Shown: one piece after another, positions 1 to 8,994 of the stretch
Numbering within the stretch: the first letter of the stretch is position 1
Layout: every line of letters starts with the position of its first letter
Assembly: GCA_902766175.1 (NCBI GenBank)
Contig: CACXCJ010000097.1
Span: forward strand, 1 to 36,930
Reading direction: 5' to 3'
Origin: an uncultured Lachnospiraceae bacterium
GTDB taxonomy: Bacteria > Bacillota > Clostridia > Lachnospirales > Lachnospiraceae
DNA: 36,930 nt
Notes under the pieces: model-generated
Database searches by the model: none
What the model saw: only the letters and a program-made list of their open reading frames with translations
What the model was told of the DNA's origin: nothing
Program-made: the position numbers and the translations under genes

Positions 1-14
1 CTCTTTCTGCTCCC

Positions 15-43
15 TTTATACCCCGGAAAATTCTCTGTTTCAA
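15..43 (-). promoter_or_regulatory. Sigma-A promoter reading out of the window to the left
   Basis: On the minus strand a TTGAAA -35 (38-43) is separated by exactly 17 bp from a TATAAA -10 (15-20). It would drive a gene lying left of position 1, divergent from the SIMPL-domain gene. The G run just before the -10 (GGGGTAT) recurs upstream of metK and of the L,D-transpeptidase gene. The assignment rests only on match to consensus and spacing. Confidence 0.5.
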
Positions 44-157
44 GGGTTCTTCCGGGATTCCGCTGTTTATTAAGCAAATTCCTGAGAGAAGGCCCGTTTC
101 GTAAACACAGTCTCCGAAATCCTTAATAAGTTCTTTATGGCCTGCTGTCTCCGCCGA

Positions 158-166
158 TGCTAAAAT
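158..166 (+). promoter_or_regulatory. Extended -10 element for the SIMPL lipoprotein gene
   Basis: TGCTAAAAT is an extended -10 (TGn plus TAAAAT) about 78 bp before the ATG at 244. No good -35 is visible at 16-18 bp, which extended -10 promoters tolerate. The rest of 44-243 shows no gene I can support. Confidence 0.35.
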
Positions 167-243
167 GGCGGTATCCGTGAAAGTTTCCCCGGAAAATGAG
201 CCCGCCCGAAAGCGGGTATCCCCGAAAAGGAGCACCGATACTC

Positions 244-1089
244 ATGAAAGCAAGACTGCGCCAGATTTTTTCCGTCTCTGTCTCCGTCGCCGCCCTGTCC
301 CTTCTTCTCGCTTCCTGCGGCAGCGCCGCCGGTACGTCCGGTACGAGCGCCGCGCCCGAGGCCCCCGCAGCTTCAAGGGAAACCTTCGCTGCCGTCCCGG
401 GAGCCGCGGCGGCGGATCAGCCGGCGCACGTCTCTCCGGACGCGGGAAATGCCGCCGCGCCCGGGGACACCGTCACCGTGAGCGCGAGTGCCACCGCCTC
501 GCTCGTCCCGGACCGCGCACAGTTTTCCGTCGGCGTCACGACGGAAGCGAAGACCGCGGAGAAAGCGCAGGAGGACAACACGACGGACGTCAACAGCATC
601 ATTGATGTCCTGAAGGGCGCAGGGGTGGAGGAAAAGAGCATCCGCACCGGCAGCTACAATCTGTCCCCGCGCTATGACTACTCCGGCGACACGCAGAAAA
701 TCGACGGCTACACCGCGTACTGCATCCTGACGGTCGATGACCGCCCGGTGGATTCTGTCGGATCCCTCATCACGAAGTGCGTCAGCGCCGGCGCAACCGA
801 CGTCCGGGACATCCGCTACTACTGCAGCGGCTACGACGCGGCCTACGCCGGTGCTCTCGAGCAGGCGCTCGCGTCGGCGCACACCAAGGCGCAGGCGCTC
901 GCGGAGGCGGCTGGCCGGGAGCTCGGGGGCGCCGTCACAATCAGTGAGATCCCGGAAGACAGCAGTGCGCGCTGGAACTCCTCAGCGGCCTATTCCGCGA
1001 AGACGGAGGCAGCAGCGGCGGATCTCTCCGTCATGCCCGGGGAGACCGACATCACGGCACAGGTAAGCGTCTCCTACGCGCTGAAATGA
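244..1089 (+). CDS. SIMPL-domain (DUF541) lipoprotein
   Basis: A secreted lipoprotein of 281 aa. I choose the ATG at 244 because AAAAGGAG lies just upstream and the first 25 residues form a lipoprotein signal peptide ending in the lipobox LLASC, giving lipidated Cys25. An upstream in-frame ATG at 196 would bury that signal. A low-complexity Ala/Gly/Ser/Pro linker (about 26-75) leads into a SIMPL domain (about 80-275): the first strand VTVSASATASLVPDRAQFSVGV, a central Tyr-rich section, and the helix with AHTKAQALAEAAG are typical. SIMPL proteins form beta-rich oligomers at the cell envelope and have no agreed biochemical role, so function stays unknown. It is transcribed in the same direction as the LysR gene 28 bp downstream and may be co-transcribed with it. 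Confidence 0.85.
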   Translation: MKARLRQIFSVSVSVAALSLLLASCGSAAGTSGTSAAPEAPAASRETFAAVPGAAAADQPAHVSPDAGNAAAPGDTVTVSASATASLVPDRAQFSVGVTTEAKTAEKAQEDNTTDVNSIIDVLKGAGVEEKSIRTGSYNLSPRYDYSGDTQKIDGYTAYCILTVDDRPVDSVGSLITKCVSAGATDVRDIRYYCSGYDAAYAGALEQALASAHTKAQALAEAAGRELGGAVTISEIPEDSSARWNSSAAYSAKTEAAAADLSVMPGETDITAQVSVSYALK

Positions 1090-1117
1090 CCGGCGCCGGA
1101 TTCCGGAGAGAAATGCC

Positions 1118-2068
1118 ATGCAGATCGGTGAAAAATATTTTCTGACCGTTGTCGAGGAACAGAGCATCTCCAAGGCCGCGCAGAAGCTCTTTATCACACA
1201 GCAGTCTCTCAGCGAACAGATGCAGAAGCTTGAGAAAACCTACGGCGCCAGGCTGTTTCTCAGAAAGCCGAAATTCCGCCTCACGCTCGAGGGCGAGGCG
1301 CTTCTGTCCACACTCCAGAGAATCCATGTTCTGGAGTCCGGTCTCGATGCCCGGCTGCTCGAGATGAAAAACATGCGGGTCGGCCGGCTGAATGTCGGAA
1401 TTCACGCGACGCGCGCCTCCGTCATCCTGCCGGAGGTCATCCCGCGCTTCCGCGCGGAATACCCGAACGTGGCGCTCAATTTCTACAACCATGAGACCAT
1501 CGACCTGGAGCAGATGCTGCTCCGCGGCGACCTGGACCTGTTTTTCGGCATCAACGCGCATCCGCTTCCGGAATTCCAGATGATGCGCATCGCCTCGGAG
1601 AAGACCTATATCGTCGCATCGGCCTCCTATCTCGAAAGGGTGCTCGGGAAAAAAGCGTCGGAAATCACTGGGATCCGAAAGAGGGACCTGCCGAAAATGG
1701 AGCTTCTGCTCAGTCCGCCCAGCTACAACTTCCGCCGCCGGGTGGATCAGTACCTGGAAGGGGTTCCGATTCCGCCGGAGCACATCATCACGATTTACGA
1801 CTACCAGCTGCAGATTGAGCTCGCGGGCAGAGATGTCGGCGTCTGCTTCTGCCCGCAGCAGCTGCTCCGCAGCATCATCCTGCCGCTCAAGGAGAGGAGC
1901 GGGAAAAAGCTTCTGTGCTTCCCGGTCGCCGGAATCGCCGACGCGAACGAGCTCTCCATCGTGACGCACCGCCAGGCCTATCAGTCGGAGTACATGAAGA
2001 AATTTCTCTCGATTCTGCTCGATGAGTGCCGCCGCAGCCTTTCTGATCAGCCAAATATTGAAATTTAA
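1118..2068 (+). CDS. LysR-family transcriptional regulator
   Basis: A 316-aa LysR-type regulator. The N-terminal winged helix-turn-helix spans about residues 1-60 (FLTVVEEQSISKAAQKLF, then QQSLSEQMQKLEK as recognition helix). A linker helix follows, then a periplasmic-binding-protein-like effector domain (about 88-300). GGAGAG precedes the ATG at 1118 by a good distance. The effector domain gives no clear ligand. The gene sits between a SIMPL lipoprotein and a DtxR-type regulator with no catabolic gene beside it, so the target genes are unknown. The last bases of the gene overlap the promoter and operator of the following regulator. Confidence 0.9.
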   Translation: MQIGEKYFLTVVEEQSISKAAQKLFITQQSLSEQMQKLEKTYGARLFLRKPKFRLTLEGEALLSTLQRIHVLESGLDARLLEMKNMRVGRLNVGIHATRASVILPEVIPRFRAEYPNVALNFYNHETIDLEQMLLRGDLDLFFGINAHPLPEFQMMRIASEKTYIVASASYLERVLGKKASEITGIRKRDLPKMELLLSPPSYNFRRRVDQYLEGVPIPPEHIITIYDYQLQIELAGRDVGVCFCPQQLLRSIILPLKERSGKKLLCFPVAGIADANELSIVTHRQAYQSEYMKKFLSILLDECRRSLSDQPNIEI

Positions 2069-2091
2069 ATTAAATAGTGCTAATCTAAATT
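2058..2091 (+). promoter_or_regulatory. Promoter and inverted-repeat operator of the DtxR-like gene
   Basis: A TTGAAA -35 (2058-2063), a 17-bp spacer and an extended -10 TGCTAATCT (-10 hexamer 2081-2086) form a good promoter. Superimposed is an imperfect inverted repeat: AATTTAAATTA (2062-2072), an 8-bp spacer, and TAATCTAAATT (2081-2091), with 10 of 11 positions complementary. An operator covering both hexamers fits autoregulation by the metal-dependent repressor encoded downstream. The binding protein is inferred. Confidence 0.5.
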
Positions 2092-2147
2092 CAAGTATCC
2101 GGCATAAATCCACCGGACTTCAAAAAGCAGAATGGAGAGCGCCGATT

Positions 2148-2678
2148 ATGAGAGTTGAGGAAATGGATGGGGTCAAGAAGACCACCGAGGACTATCTGGA
2201 AGCAATCCTGATGATCCAGGAGCGTCAGGGGTACGTGAGGTCTGTCGATGTCGCGGACCAGCTCGGTGTGACCAAGCCGAGTGTCACTTACACCACCAAG
2301 CGCCTGAAGGAAAAAAACTACATCACAACCGACCACGCCGGAATGCTGGTTCTGACGGAGGAAGGCATGAAGATTGCGAGTCAGACCTACGAGCGCCACA
2401 AGAAGATCACGGTCTTTTTCACGAGCCTCGGCGTAAATCCGGAGCAGGCGAGAACGGACGCCTGCAAGATCGAGCACGATATCAGCGATGAAAGCTTCAA
2501 CGCGCTGTGCCGCTTTGTGGACGAGCAGAGCGCGGAGGAAGGAACCCCGTCCCCTGAAACCGCGAAGGAGGCACAGGCTTCCAGAAGGGAAAGTCCGTCA
2601 AAGAAGGAGGCCTCCGCAAAAAAGAGCTCCTCTTCCAAGAAGGGCTCCGCATCCGGGCGGAAAAAGAGCGGAAAGTAA
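2148..2678 (+). CDS. DtxR/MntR-family metal-dependent transcriptional regulator with Lys/Ser tail
   Basis: A 176-aa regulator. I choose ATG 2148 because GGAGAG lies 8 nt upstream and the MntR-like domain starts right after it; an open frame extends upstream to 2022 but overlaps the LysR gene and the promoter. Residues about 10-70 form the winged helix (YVRSVDVADQLGVTKPSVT); the dimerisation/metal domain runs to about 125. Residues matching MntR metal ligands are visible: Asp and Glu in TEDYLEAI, His in YERHKKI, Glu-His in KIEHDIS. The position of MntR Glu99 is Cys (DACKIEH). Mn or Fe sensing is therefore likely, but the metal is not decided. After residue 130 comes a tail of about 45 residues rich in Lys, Ser, Ala and Glu, absent from typical family members. 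The gene converges on the MFS pseudogene with one base between them. Confidence 0.85.
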   Translation: MRVEEMDGVKKTTEDYLEAILMIQERQGYVRSVDVADQLGVTKPSVTYTTKRLKEKNYITTDHAGMLVLTEEGMKIASQTYERHKKITVFFTSLGVNPEQARTDACKIEHDISDESFNALCRFVDEQSAEEGTPSPETAKEAQASRRESPSKKEASAKKSSSSKKGSASGRKKSGK

Positions 2679-2679
2679 C

Positions 2680-3653
2680 CTACGCTCTCTCTGCCTTCCG
2701 GTACAGGCTCTGAATCAGAAGCAGAAGCAGCACAGTCTCTGCGATAAAAATCACATAGACGGGGACGTAGCTCCCTGTCAGGTCCGCAATCACGCCCGGC
2801 AGGGGCTGAAAGCAGAAATTGCCGAGCGCAAAGAAAAGCTGGGAGTGCTGAACAAGACGGTCAAAGCGCTCCGGCGGAAAGAGATCCTTCGCCCAGATCG
2901 GCGGGGAAATGTTCGTGATCGGAAGTCCTATTCCGAGAAGAATCTGCGAGATCACCGCCAGCCGCATGCTCCCGCCGGCAGCGAGGCAGCAGAACAGCAT
3001 GGAGAGCAGATAAGCGCCGCCGATCAGATAATTGGAGAAGAAGCCGCCGAAATAATCTGCCATTTCCCCGCCGGCAATCTTCCCGGCAATCAGGCTGATC
3101 CCGAGAACCGACATCAGCGCCGCGATCTGCTCCGGGCTGAAGCCGCTGTGGGCGTAGTGAACGGAGAGATGTGAAAATCCCGGCCCGCCCGGACCGGAAA
3201 CCATCAGAAGAATCAGCATCAGAAGCGCTTCATCCCCTCTGCTCCGGAGAGGATGAAGCGGTCTTCGATCAGGTCTTGTCTGTTTTGTCTCTTTTCCGCG
3301 GCAGCTTCCGCCCGCTTCTCTGCAATCCTCTTCCTTTTCTGTGCTGCCGCTTTCCGCCTGGCCCGGGGCGCCTGCGGCCTCCTTCGCCCCATAGGGAAGC
3401 AGTCCCATTTCCTCCGGCGTGTCCCGGAGAAGCAGCATAACGGCAGCGCCCGCGCCGTGTTAATCAGCGAATTCTGCGTGTTTGTGAAGTCGAATGCGCG
3501 CATCAGATACGGCTCGTAGAGGAAAAATGTGTTGGCATTCAGGCCCATGCCCACACACATCATCAGCATACAGAGCGCCGTGATCACCCAGGCGTAGTGC
3601 CTTCCCCAGAATGTGCGGGAATCCGCCTTCTGCCCCGTCATCCGCTGTCCCAT
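2680..3653 (-). pseudogene. MFS transporter pseudogene (internal deletion plus frameshift)
   Basis: Two overlapping minus-strand frames encode parts of one major facilitator transporter. The 5' frame (from 3653) gives an N-terminus with the first helix (WVITALCMLMMCVGMGLNAN) and YEPYLMRAFDFTNTQNSLINTARA. Near 3440-3460 it changes frame. The other frame enters directly at the central cytoplasmic loop (RDTPEEMGLLPYGA) and continues through six helices, TM7 to TM12, ending at 2680. A 12-helix MFS protein needs about 400 aa; the segment for roughly TM2-TM6 (several hundred bases) is missing at the frame break. The product cannot be a normal MFS carrier. It lies 71 bp beyond the V-ATPase D gene on the same strand. 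The substrate cannot be inferred. Confidence 0.75.
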
Positions 3654-3724
3654 CGCAGATCCGTTCCTCTCCGCCTCTTCTGCCTGTTTCTCCCGCTGCT
3701 GCTCCGTCTGCGCGGCTCAGCTCC

Positions 3725-4447
3725 TCAGCTCCGGCCGGCCGGCCCGTTCCCGGCGGCAGCCTCCGCGGCATCCTCCAGGAACTCCTCCTCCGCTTTTTCC
3801 CTGTAATGATGCGTCTCCTCGAGCATCATATCCTTCACCTTCATGAGCCTGGTCTGGGAGGAGCGCTCATTTTCATCCAGCTTCATGGTGATGTAGCGGA
3901 TTGTCTCCTCCATCTCCGGGATCAGAACGTGCTCCAGGGCGTTCACTCTGCGGCGGGTCTTCTCGATCTCCGCCGACATGAGCTGGCAGCTTTTCTCGCA
4001 CTCTGCGAGCTTCAGCATGTCCGGAAGGAGCTCCTGAAGCCCCCTGACTGCATCGTCCAGGTCCGAGGATGTGAACGCGAAGCCGTAGGAATAGATGTCC
4101 GCGGCATTGTCCGTCCTGGTCTGCACGTGGTACTGCGGCACCTCGACGCTCATCACATTTCTGCTGGTCACGTCAAGCGTAACCTCCTGCCGCGGCTTCA
4201 GGAACGCGACCCGCACCGCCTCGTCCGACATGGATGCGGCCGCGATCGCGAAATTGGCGTTTGCCGCCCGGATCCCCGCTTCCACCTTTTCGCGCAGCGC
4301 GTGGTCCTGGCGGGCAAGATCAAGAAACTGGCGCATCAGTTCATCCCGCTTGTCCTTCAGGAGCTTGTGTCCCTTCCTGGCGGTCAGAAGCTTCCGCTTG
4401 GTCCGGGTGAGCTCCATCCGGGTGGGGTTGACGGTTGTTCCTGCCAT
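3725..4447 (-). CDS. ntpD: V-type ATP synthase/ATPase subunit D
   Basis: The central rotor shaft of the V1 part, 240 aa, usual for the family. The N-terminal signature NPTRMELTRTKRKLLTARKG followed by long helices (about 10-75 and 115-215) gives the antiparallel coiled coil that turns inside the A3B3 head. It is last in the operon (after B, 44-bp gap), as in the Enterococcus hirae ntp order. The final 25 residues are Ala/Glu-rich and probably unstructured. No frame defect is seen. Confidence 0.95.
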   Translation of the reverse strand: MAGTTVNPTRMELTRTKRKLLTARKGHKLLKDKRDELMRQFLDLARQDHALREKVEAGIRAANANFAIAAASMSDEAVRVAFLKPRQEVTLDVTSRNVMSVEVPQYHVQTRTDNAADIYSYGFAFTSSDLDDAVRGLQELLPDMLKLAECEKSCQLMSAEIEKTRRRVNALEHVLIPEMEETIRYITMKLDENERSSQTRLMKVKDMMLEETHHYREKAEEEFLEDAAEAAAGNGPAGRS

Positions 4448-4491
4448 TTCTTACCTTCTTTCCTTGAATCCGTTCGCCCGCGGGCGCGGCA

Positions 4492-5868
4492 TCACTTTTT
4501 CTCCTCGTAATACTTGTCGAGATACTCGTCCTTGATCCGCTTCAGCTCTGTCCTCGGCAGAATCCGGAGGAGCTTCCAGCCGAGGTCGAGCGTCTCCTCG
4601 ATGGAGCGGTTCGTGCGGTAGCCCTGATTCACGTACTCGTTCTCAAAGGCATCCGCGAACTTCGCGTAGAGCTTTTCCGTATCGGTCAGGGCGGCATCGC
4701 CCAGGATCACTGCGAGCTCCTTTGCGTCCTTGCCGCGGGAGTACGCCGCGAACAGCTGGTTCATGGTATCCGCGTGGTCCTCTCTCGTCTTTCCCTTTCC
4801 GATTCCCTTGTCCTTGAGTCTCGACAGGCTCGGCAGAACGTCGATCGGCGGCTCGATCCCCTTGCGGTAGAGCTCGCGGCTCAAAATGATCTGTCCCTCG
4901 GTGATGTACCCGGTCAGGTCGGGGATGGGGTGCGTCTTGTCGTCCTCCGGCATGGAGAGAATCGGGATGAGGGTGATGGAGCCCTTCCGCCCCTTCTGGC
5001 GGCCCGCTCTCTCATAGAGCTGCGCGAGATCCGTGTACATGTATCCGGGATAGCCGCGGCGGCCCGGGACTTCCTTTCTCGCTGCGGAAATCTCGCGGAG
5101 CGCGTCCGCATAGTTTGTGATGTCGGTCATGATGACCAGGACATGCATGTCCTTCTCGAACGCCAGGTACTCCGCGGCGGTCAGCGCCATGCGCGGCGTG
5201 GAAATACGCTCGACTGCGGGGTCATTCGCGAGGTTGATGAACAGGACCGCGCGGTCCAGCGCACCGGTCTCCCGGAAGGACTGAATGAAGTAGTTCGACT
5301 CATCAAATGTGATGCCCATGGCGGCGAAGACAACGGCGAACGGCTCATCCGTCCCGACCACCTTTGCCTGGCGGGCGATCTGCGCCGCGAGCTGCGCGTG
5401 CGGAAGGCCGGATCCCGAGAAGATCGGGAGCTTCTGTCCGCGGACCAGGGTGTTCAGCCCGTCGATTGCCGAGACTCCGGTCTGAATGAATTCCGCCGGA
5501 TACTCCCGCGCCGCCGGGTTCATGGCGAGACCGTTGATGTCGCGCCTCTCGTCCGGAAGGATCTCCGGACCGCCGTCAATCGGGCGGCCCATCCCGTCGA
5601 AGACGCGGCTCAGCATGTCCTCCGAGACGCCGAGCTGCATGGAGTGCCCGAGAAAGCGCACCTTGCTCGACTCGAGGTTCAGGCCGGTCGCGTTCTCAAA
5701 GAGCTGCACCAGCGCGTTGCCGTCATCGACCTCCAGGACCTTGCAGCGGCGGCGCTCGCCGTCTGCAAGCTCAATCTCCCCCAGTTCATCATACGCGACC
5801 CCGCTGACACCGCGGACCAGCATCAGAGGACCCGCAACTTCCTGAATTGTTCTGTATTCCTTCGGCAT
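4492..5868 (-). CDS. ntpB: V-type ATP synthase/ATPase subunit B
   Basis: The non-catalytic nucleotide-site subunit of the A3B3 head, 458 aa. The beta-barrel is at about 1-75; the RecA-like core follows with the degenerate P-loop region [19 protein letters not shown], as expected for B rather than A subunits. [19 protein letters not shown] and [24 protein letters not shown] are the family landmarks, and the C-terminal helical domain is complete. GGAGG lies shortly before the ATG at 5868. It follows subunit A by 13 bp. Confidence 0.96.
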   Translation of the reverse strand: MPKEYRTIQEVAGPLMLVRGVSGVAYDELGEIELADGERRRCKVLEVDDGNALVQLFENATGLNLESSKVRFLGHSMQLGVSEDMLSRVFDGMGRPIDGGPEILPDERRDINGLAMNPAAREYPAEFIQTGVSAIDGLNTLVRGQKLPIFSGSGLPHAQLAAQIARQAKVVGTDEPFAVVFAAMGITFDESNYFIQSFRETGALDRAVLFINLANDPAVERISTPRMALTAAEYLAFEKDMHVLVIMTDITNYADALREISAARKEVPGRRGYPGYMYTDLAQLYERAGRQKGRKGSITLIPILSMPEDDKTHPIPDLTGYITEGQIILSRELYRKGIEPPIDVLPSLSRLKDKGIGKGKTREDHADTMNQLFAAYSRGKDAKELAVILGDAALTDTEKLYAKFADAFENEYVNQGYRTNRSIEETLDLGWKLLRILPRTELKRIKDEYLDKYYEEKK

Positions 5869-5881
5869 ACTCCGTCCTCCT

Positions 5882-7651
5882 TCAGACCGCTTCCGCCATC
5901 TGCTGCTTCATCTCCGAGAGAACCACCTCATATTCCTGGTCCAGGCTGTCCTCCGTCACATACTTGAAGCGGCCGATCTTCTCCCGCACGGGCAGGCCCG
6001 CGAGCTTGTTCACATCCGCGCCCTTCCCGAGCGCCTCCCGGCCCTCATCATAATAGGCCAGAATGAGCTTCATGAGCAGGTGCTGCTTCTTCAGGGAGGA
6101 GTAGGTGTCCACCTCATGGAACGCGTTCTGGTGCAGGTAGTCCTCGCGAATGGACCGCGCGGCCTCCATGGTCAGACGATCCGGCGCGCTCAGCGCATCC
6201 ATGCCGACCAGCTGGACCATCTCGTTCAGGGAATCCTCCTCCGAGAGAATCCGCATGAGGCGGCCGCGGAGCTGCATCCAGTCACCGCCCTCGACATTTT
6301 TCTCGAACCACCCGGTCAGATTCTCCAGATACAGGGAATAGGAGGTCAGCCAGTTGATGGCCGGGAAATGTCTCTTGTAGGCGAGGTTTGCGTCCAGGCT
6401 CCAGAAGACCTTCACCACGCGGAGCGTCGCCTGCGTGACCGGCTCGGAGATATCTCCGCCCGCAGGGGAGACCGCGCCGATGACGGACAGGGCGCCCTCC
6501 CGCTCCTCACTGCCGAGCGTCGTGACGCGTCCGGCTCTCTCGTAGAACTGCGCCAGACGGGAGGCGAGGTACGCGGGATAGCCTTCCTCGCCGGGCATCT
6601 CCTCCAGACGGCCGGACATCTCGCGCAGGGCCTCCGCCCAGCGGGAGGTGGAATCCGCCATCAGTGCGACGGAGTAGCCCATGTCGCGGAAGTACTCCGC
6701 AATCGTGATCCCCGTGTAGATACTCGCCTCACGCGCCGCAACCGGCATGTCCGAGGTGTTCGCGATCAGAACCGTCCTCTGCATCAGGGACTCGCCGGTG
6801 CGCGGATCCTTCAGGGCAGGGAACTCGTTCAGGACATCGGTCATCTCGTTGCCGCGCTCCCCGCAGCCGATGTACACGACGATGTCCGCATCCGCCCACT
6901 TCGCGAGCTGGTGCTGCACGACGGTCTTCCCGGAGCCGAACGGGCCCGGAACCGCCGCGACGCCGCCCTTTGCGATCGGGAAGAGCGTGTCGATGACACG
7001 CTGTCCGGTGATCAGCGGCGTGGAGAGGGAGCGCTTCTCCTTGTACGGGCGGCCGCGGCGAACCGGCCACTTCTGAATCAGCGTGATCGAGTGGTCGTTC
7101 CCCGCCTCATCCGTGAGGACCAGCACCTCATCCGTGACCTTGTAATCCCCGGACTGAATGCGCTTCACGGTCAGGGTTCCCTTCAGGTCCGGCGGCACCA
7201 TGATTTTTTCCACGACCGTCGCCGTCTCCTGGACCGTACCGAGAATATCGCCCGCGGCGACCCGGTCCCCGGCCGCCTTCACCGCGTCAAAGTGCCACAC
7301 CTTTTCGCGGTTCAGGGACGGGACCTCGACGCCTCTCTTCAAAAGGTTCCCGCCCGTCACGCGCCGGATTTCATCCAGCGGCCGCTGAATGCCGTCGTAA
7401 ATGCTTCCAATGAGGCCTGGCCCGAGCTCAACGCTCATCGGCGCGCCCGTCGACTCCACCGGTGCCCCGGGGCCCAGTCCGGACGTCTCCTCATAAACCT
7501 GGATGGACGCCTCGTCCCCGTGGATCTCGATGATCTCCCCGATCAGCCGCTGCTCTCCGACGCGGCACACGTCAAACATGTTCGCATCGCGCATGCCTCT
7601 CGCAACCACAAGCGGCCCGGCGACTTTCTTGATGGTTCCTCTGCTGCTCAT
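5882..7651 (-). CDS. ntpA: V-type ATP synthase/ATPase catalytic subunit A
   Basis: The ATP-hydrolysing (or -synthesising) subunit of the V1 head, 589 aa, typical length. The Walker A motif GPFGSGKT lies near residue 235, after the A-specific non-homologous insert (about 115-190). The Walker B/arginine region [21 protein letters not shown] and [25 protein letters not shown] are intact, followed by the C-terminal helical bundle. GGAGG stands 10 nt before the ATG at 7651. It is translated after subunit F (32-bp gap) and before B. Confidence 0.97.
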   Translation of the reverse strand: MSSRGTIKKVAGPLVVARGMRDANMFDVCRVGEQRLIGEIIEIHGDEASIQVYEETSGLGPGAPVESTGAPMSVELGPGLIGSIYDGIQRPLDEIRRVTGGNLLKRGVEVPSLNREKVWHFDAVKAAGDRVAAGDILGTVQETATVVEKIMVPPDLKGTLTVKRIQSGDYKVTDEVLVLTDEAGNDHSITLIQKWPVRRGRPYKEKRSLSTPLITGQRVIDTLFPIAKGGVAAVPGPFGSGKTVVQHQLAKWADADIVVYIGCGERGNEMTDVLNEFPALKDPRTGESLMQRTVLIANTSDMPVAAREASIYTGITIAEYFRDMGYSVALMADSTSRWAEALREMSGRLEEMPGEEGYPAYLASRLAQFYERAGRVTTLGSEEREGALSVIGAVSPAGGDISEPVTQATLRVVKVFWSLDANLAYKRHFPAINWLTSYSLYLENLTGWFEKNVEGGDWMQLRGRLMRILSEEDSLNEMVQLVGMDALSAPDRLTMEAARSIREDYLHQNAFHEVDTYSSLKKQHLLMKLILAYYDEGREALGKGADVNKLAGLPVREKIGRFKYVTEDSLDQEYEVVLSEMKQQMAEAV

Positions 7652-7683
7652 CTGCTGTTATCCTCCAAGCACATTGAAATTGG

Positions 7684-8010
7684 TCAGCTGTTTCCGAAAA
7701 GAATATCGGACCCGACCGCCTGTTCCACCGATCTGCTGACGCCTTTCATTCCTTCTCCCGTGTTGCCGGAAATTCCCGGAATGAGTATCACCGCCGGCAT
7801 GGAAAGCGCGCGCATTCTCTCGACGGTCTCCGGGATCCTCGCGGCGAGCGGCTCCGTGAGATACACAACCGCGTACTTCTGCTCCGCGAGCTTCGAGAGC
7901 TTCTCCGCCGCGCGCTCCGGATCACTCCCGTCCTCGACGACCGTGGAAAGCCCCAGGGCGCCGAACCCGTAGATGGAGTCCCAGTCTCCCATTACTGCGG
8001 CCTTATACAT
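7684..8010 (-). CDS. ntpG: V-type ATP synthase/ATPase subunit F
   Basis: A small (108 aa) Rossmann-like central-stalk subunit that binds subunit D. The frame shows the expected start MYKAAVMGDWDSIYGFGALGL and the alternating beta-alpha pattern with YAVVYLTEPLAARIPETV. It is called NtpG in Enterococcus hirae and subunit F elsewhere. Its start overlaps the last 8 bases of the subunit C gene, so translational coupling is likely. Confidence 0.92.
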   Translation of the reverse strand: MYKAAVMGDWDSIYGFGALGLSTVVEDGSDPERAAEKLSKLAEQKYAVVYLTEPLAARIPETVERMRALSMPAVILIPGISGNTGEGMKGVSRSVEQAVGSDILFGNS

Positions 8011-8971
8011 AGGTCTCCCTCACTCTCTCGCGAATCGCCTGCTCCGGCATCGCGTTTCTCTTTCCGGAGAGGATGATGCGGACCGACCGGATCTCGCTCT
8101 CACGCGCCAGAATGTAGGCCGCGAGCGGTCCCGGTCCGAAGGAGTCGTAGAGCTCCGGGCGGACCCTGCGGATCAGGCTGTCATCGCACCATTTTTCAAA
8201 TGCGGACATGCTCTTCTCAAGCTCCGCCGCAGCGTCCGCGTAGTCCGTGTGGCTCAGGTACGTGCAGATGGCCTCGACGCCGGCGGCCGCCGCATCGATC
8301 AGCTGCTGCCGGCTCAGGGATCTGCAGTCCGCAACCGCGCGCTCAAGGAACGTCCGGTCCTTCCCGGTCCGCGCGCACCGGACAGCGATCCGGATATCGC
8401 CGGAGGCGCAGCGCATCTCACCGTACTCCTCGAGAATTTTTTCGCCGCTCTTCCTTCCCGCCTCGCAGATATCCTCCAGCGCGGCGCGGTCCAGAATGCA
8501 GTCGCAGACCTGTCCGTCCCCGGTCTTCAGGAGGGTGTCCATCGCCTCTTCCCCGGCGGAGGCCATACGCCCCGGGAGGCCTGAAAAATCGTTTCCAGAT
8601 GCCGCCGCCCGGATTCTCTCAAGGGGAACGGTGCCGGCCTCCACATAGATTCCCTCGATCTGCTGATCGGAGCAGGTGCTCTTGACCGCGGCCTTCAGGT
8701 TGTGGTAGTCGTTCTCCAGACGGAACACATCGAAGATTTCCATGTGCCGTCCGGTGAGCTCCGCCATCAGGTCCCAGGTCTTCTTGTGCTCCTCCGACAG
8801 CATGGCGCCCGCGTCCTGGCCCGGGGAGCCCCATCCCTTCTCCGCGAGAAGTCTGAGGCATGCCTCCTCATCCGGAAGCGGAATCATCTGCTCCAGGAAG
8901 GAAGCGGACAGAAGCTTCATTTCCTGCGCGCGGATTCTCGCAACCGCATATACATAATCGTTCTCTGCCAT
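8003..8971 (-). CDS. ntpC: V-type ATP synthase/ATPase subunit C (AC39/d type)
   Basis: A 322-aa helical, funnel-shaped subunit coupling the central stalk to the membrane K ring. It begins YVYAVARIRAQEMKLLSASFLEQM, close to the usual N-terminus of archaeal/bacterial C subunits, and continues as three helical repeats. GGAGAAG precedes the ATG at 8971. It lies between E (23-bp gap) and F (8-bp overlap). Assignment rests on sequence pattern and fixed operon position. Confidence 0.9.
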   Translation of the reverse strand: MAENDYVYAVARIRAQEMKLLSASFLEQMIPLPDEEACLRLLAEKGWGSPGQDAGAMLSEEHKKTWDLMAELTGRHMEIFDVFRLENDYHNLKAAVKSTCSDQQIEGIYVEAGTVPLERIRAAASGNDFSGLPGRMASAGEEAMDTLLKTGDGQVCDCILDRAALEDICEAGRKSGEKILEEYGEMRCASGDIRIAVRCARTGKDRTFLERAVADCRSLSRQQLIDAAAAGVEAICTYLSHTDYADAAAELEKSMSAFEKWCDDSLIRRVRPELYDSFGPGPLAAYILARESEIRSVRIILSGKRNAMPEQAIRERVRETYV

Positions 8972-8994
8972 GTTCTTCTCCAGGTATTCCGCCC

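Noticed and set aside
1052-2113. A long minus-strand open frame (353 codons) opposite the LysR gene
   Set aside because: The sense strand has a complete LysR protein with ribosome site; the antisense frame shows no domain.
6080-7972. A long plus-strand open frame (630 codons) opposite the V-ATPase A subunit gene
   Set aside because: It is antisense to an intact catalytic subunit, has Arg/Asp/His-rich composition typical of the reverse strand of GC-rich genes, and no recognisable domain or ribosome site.
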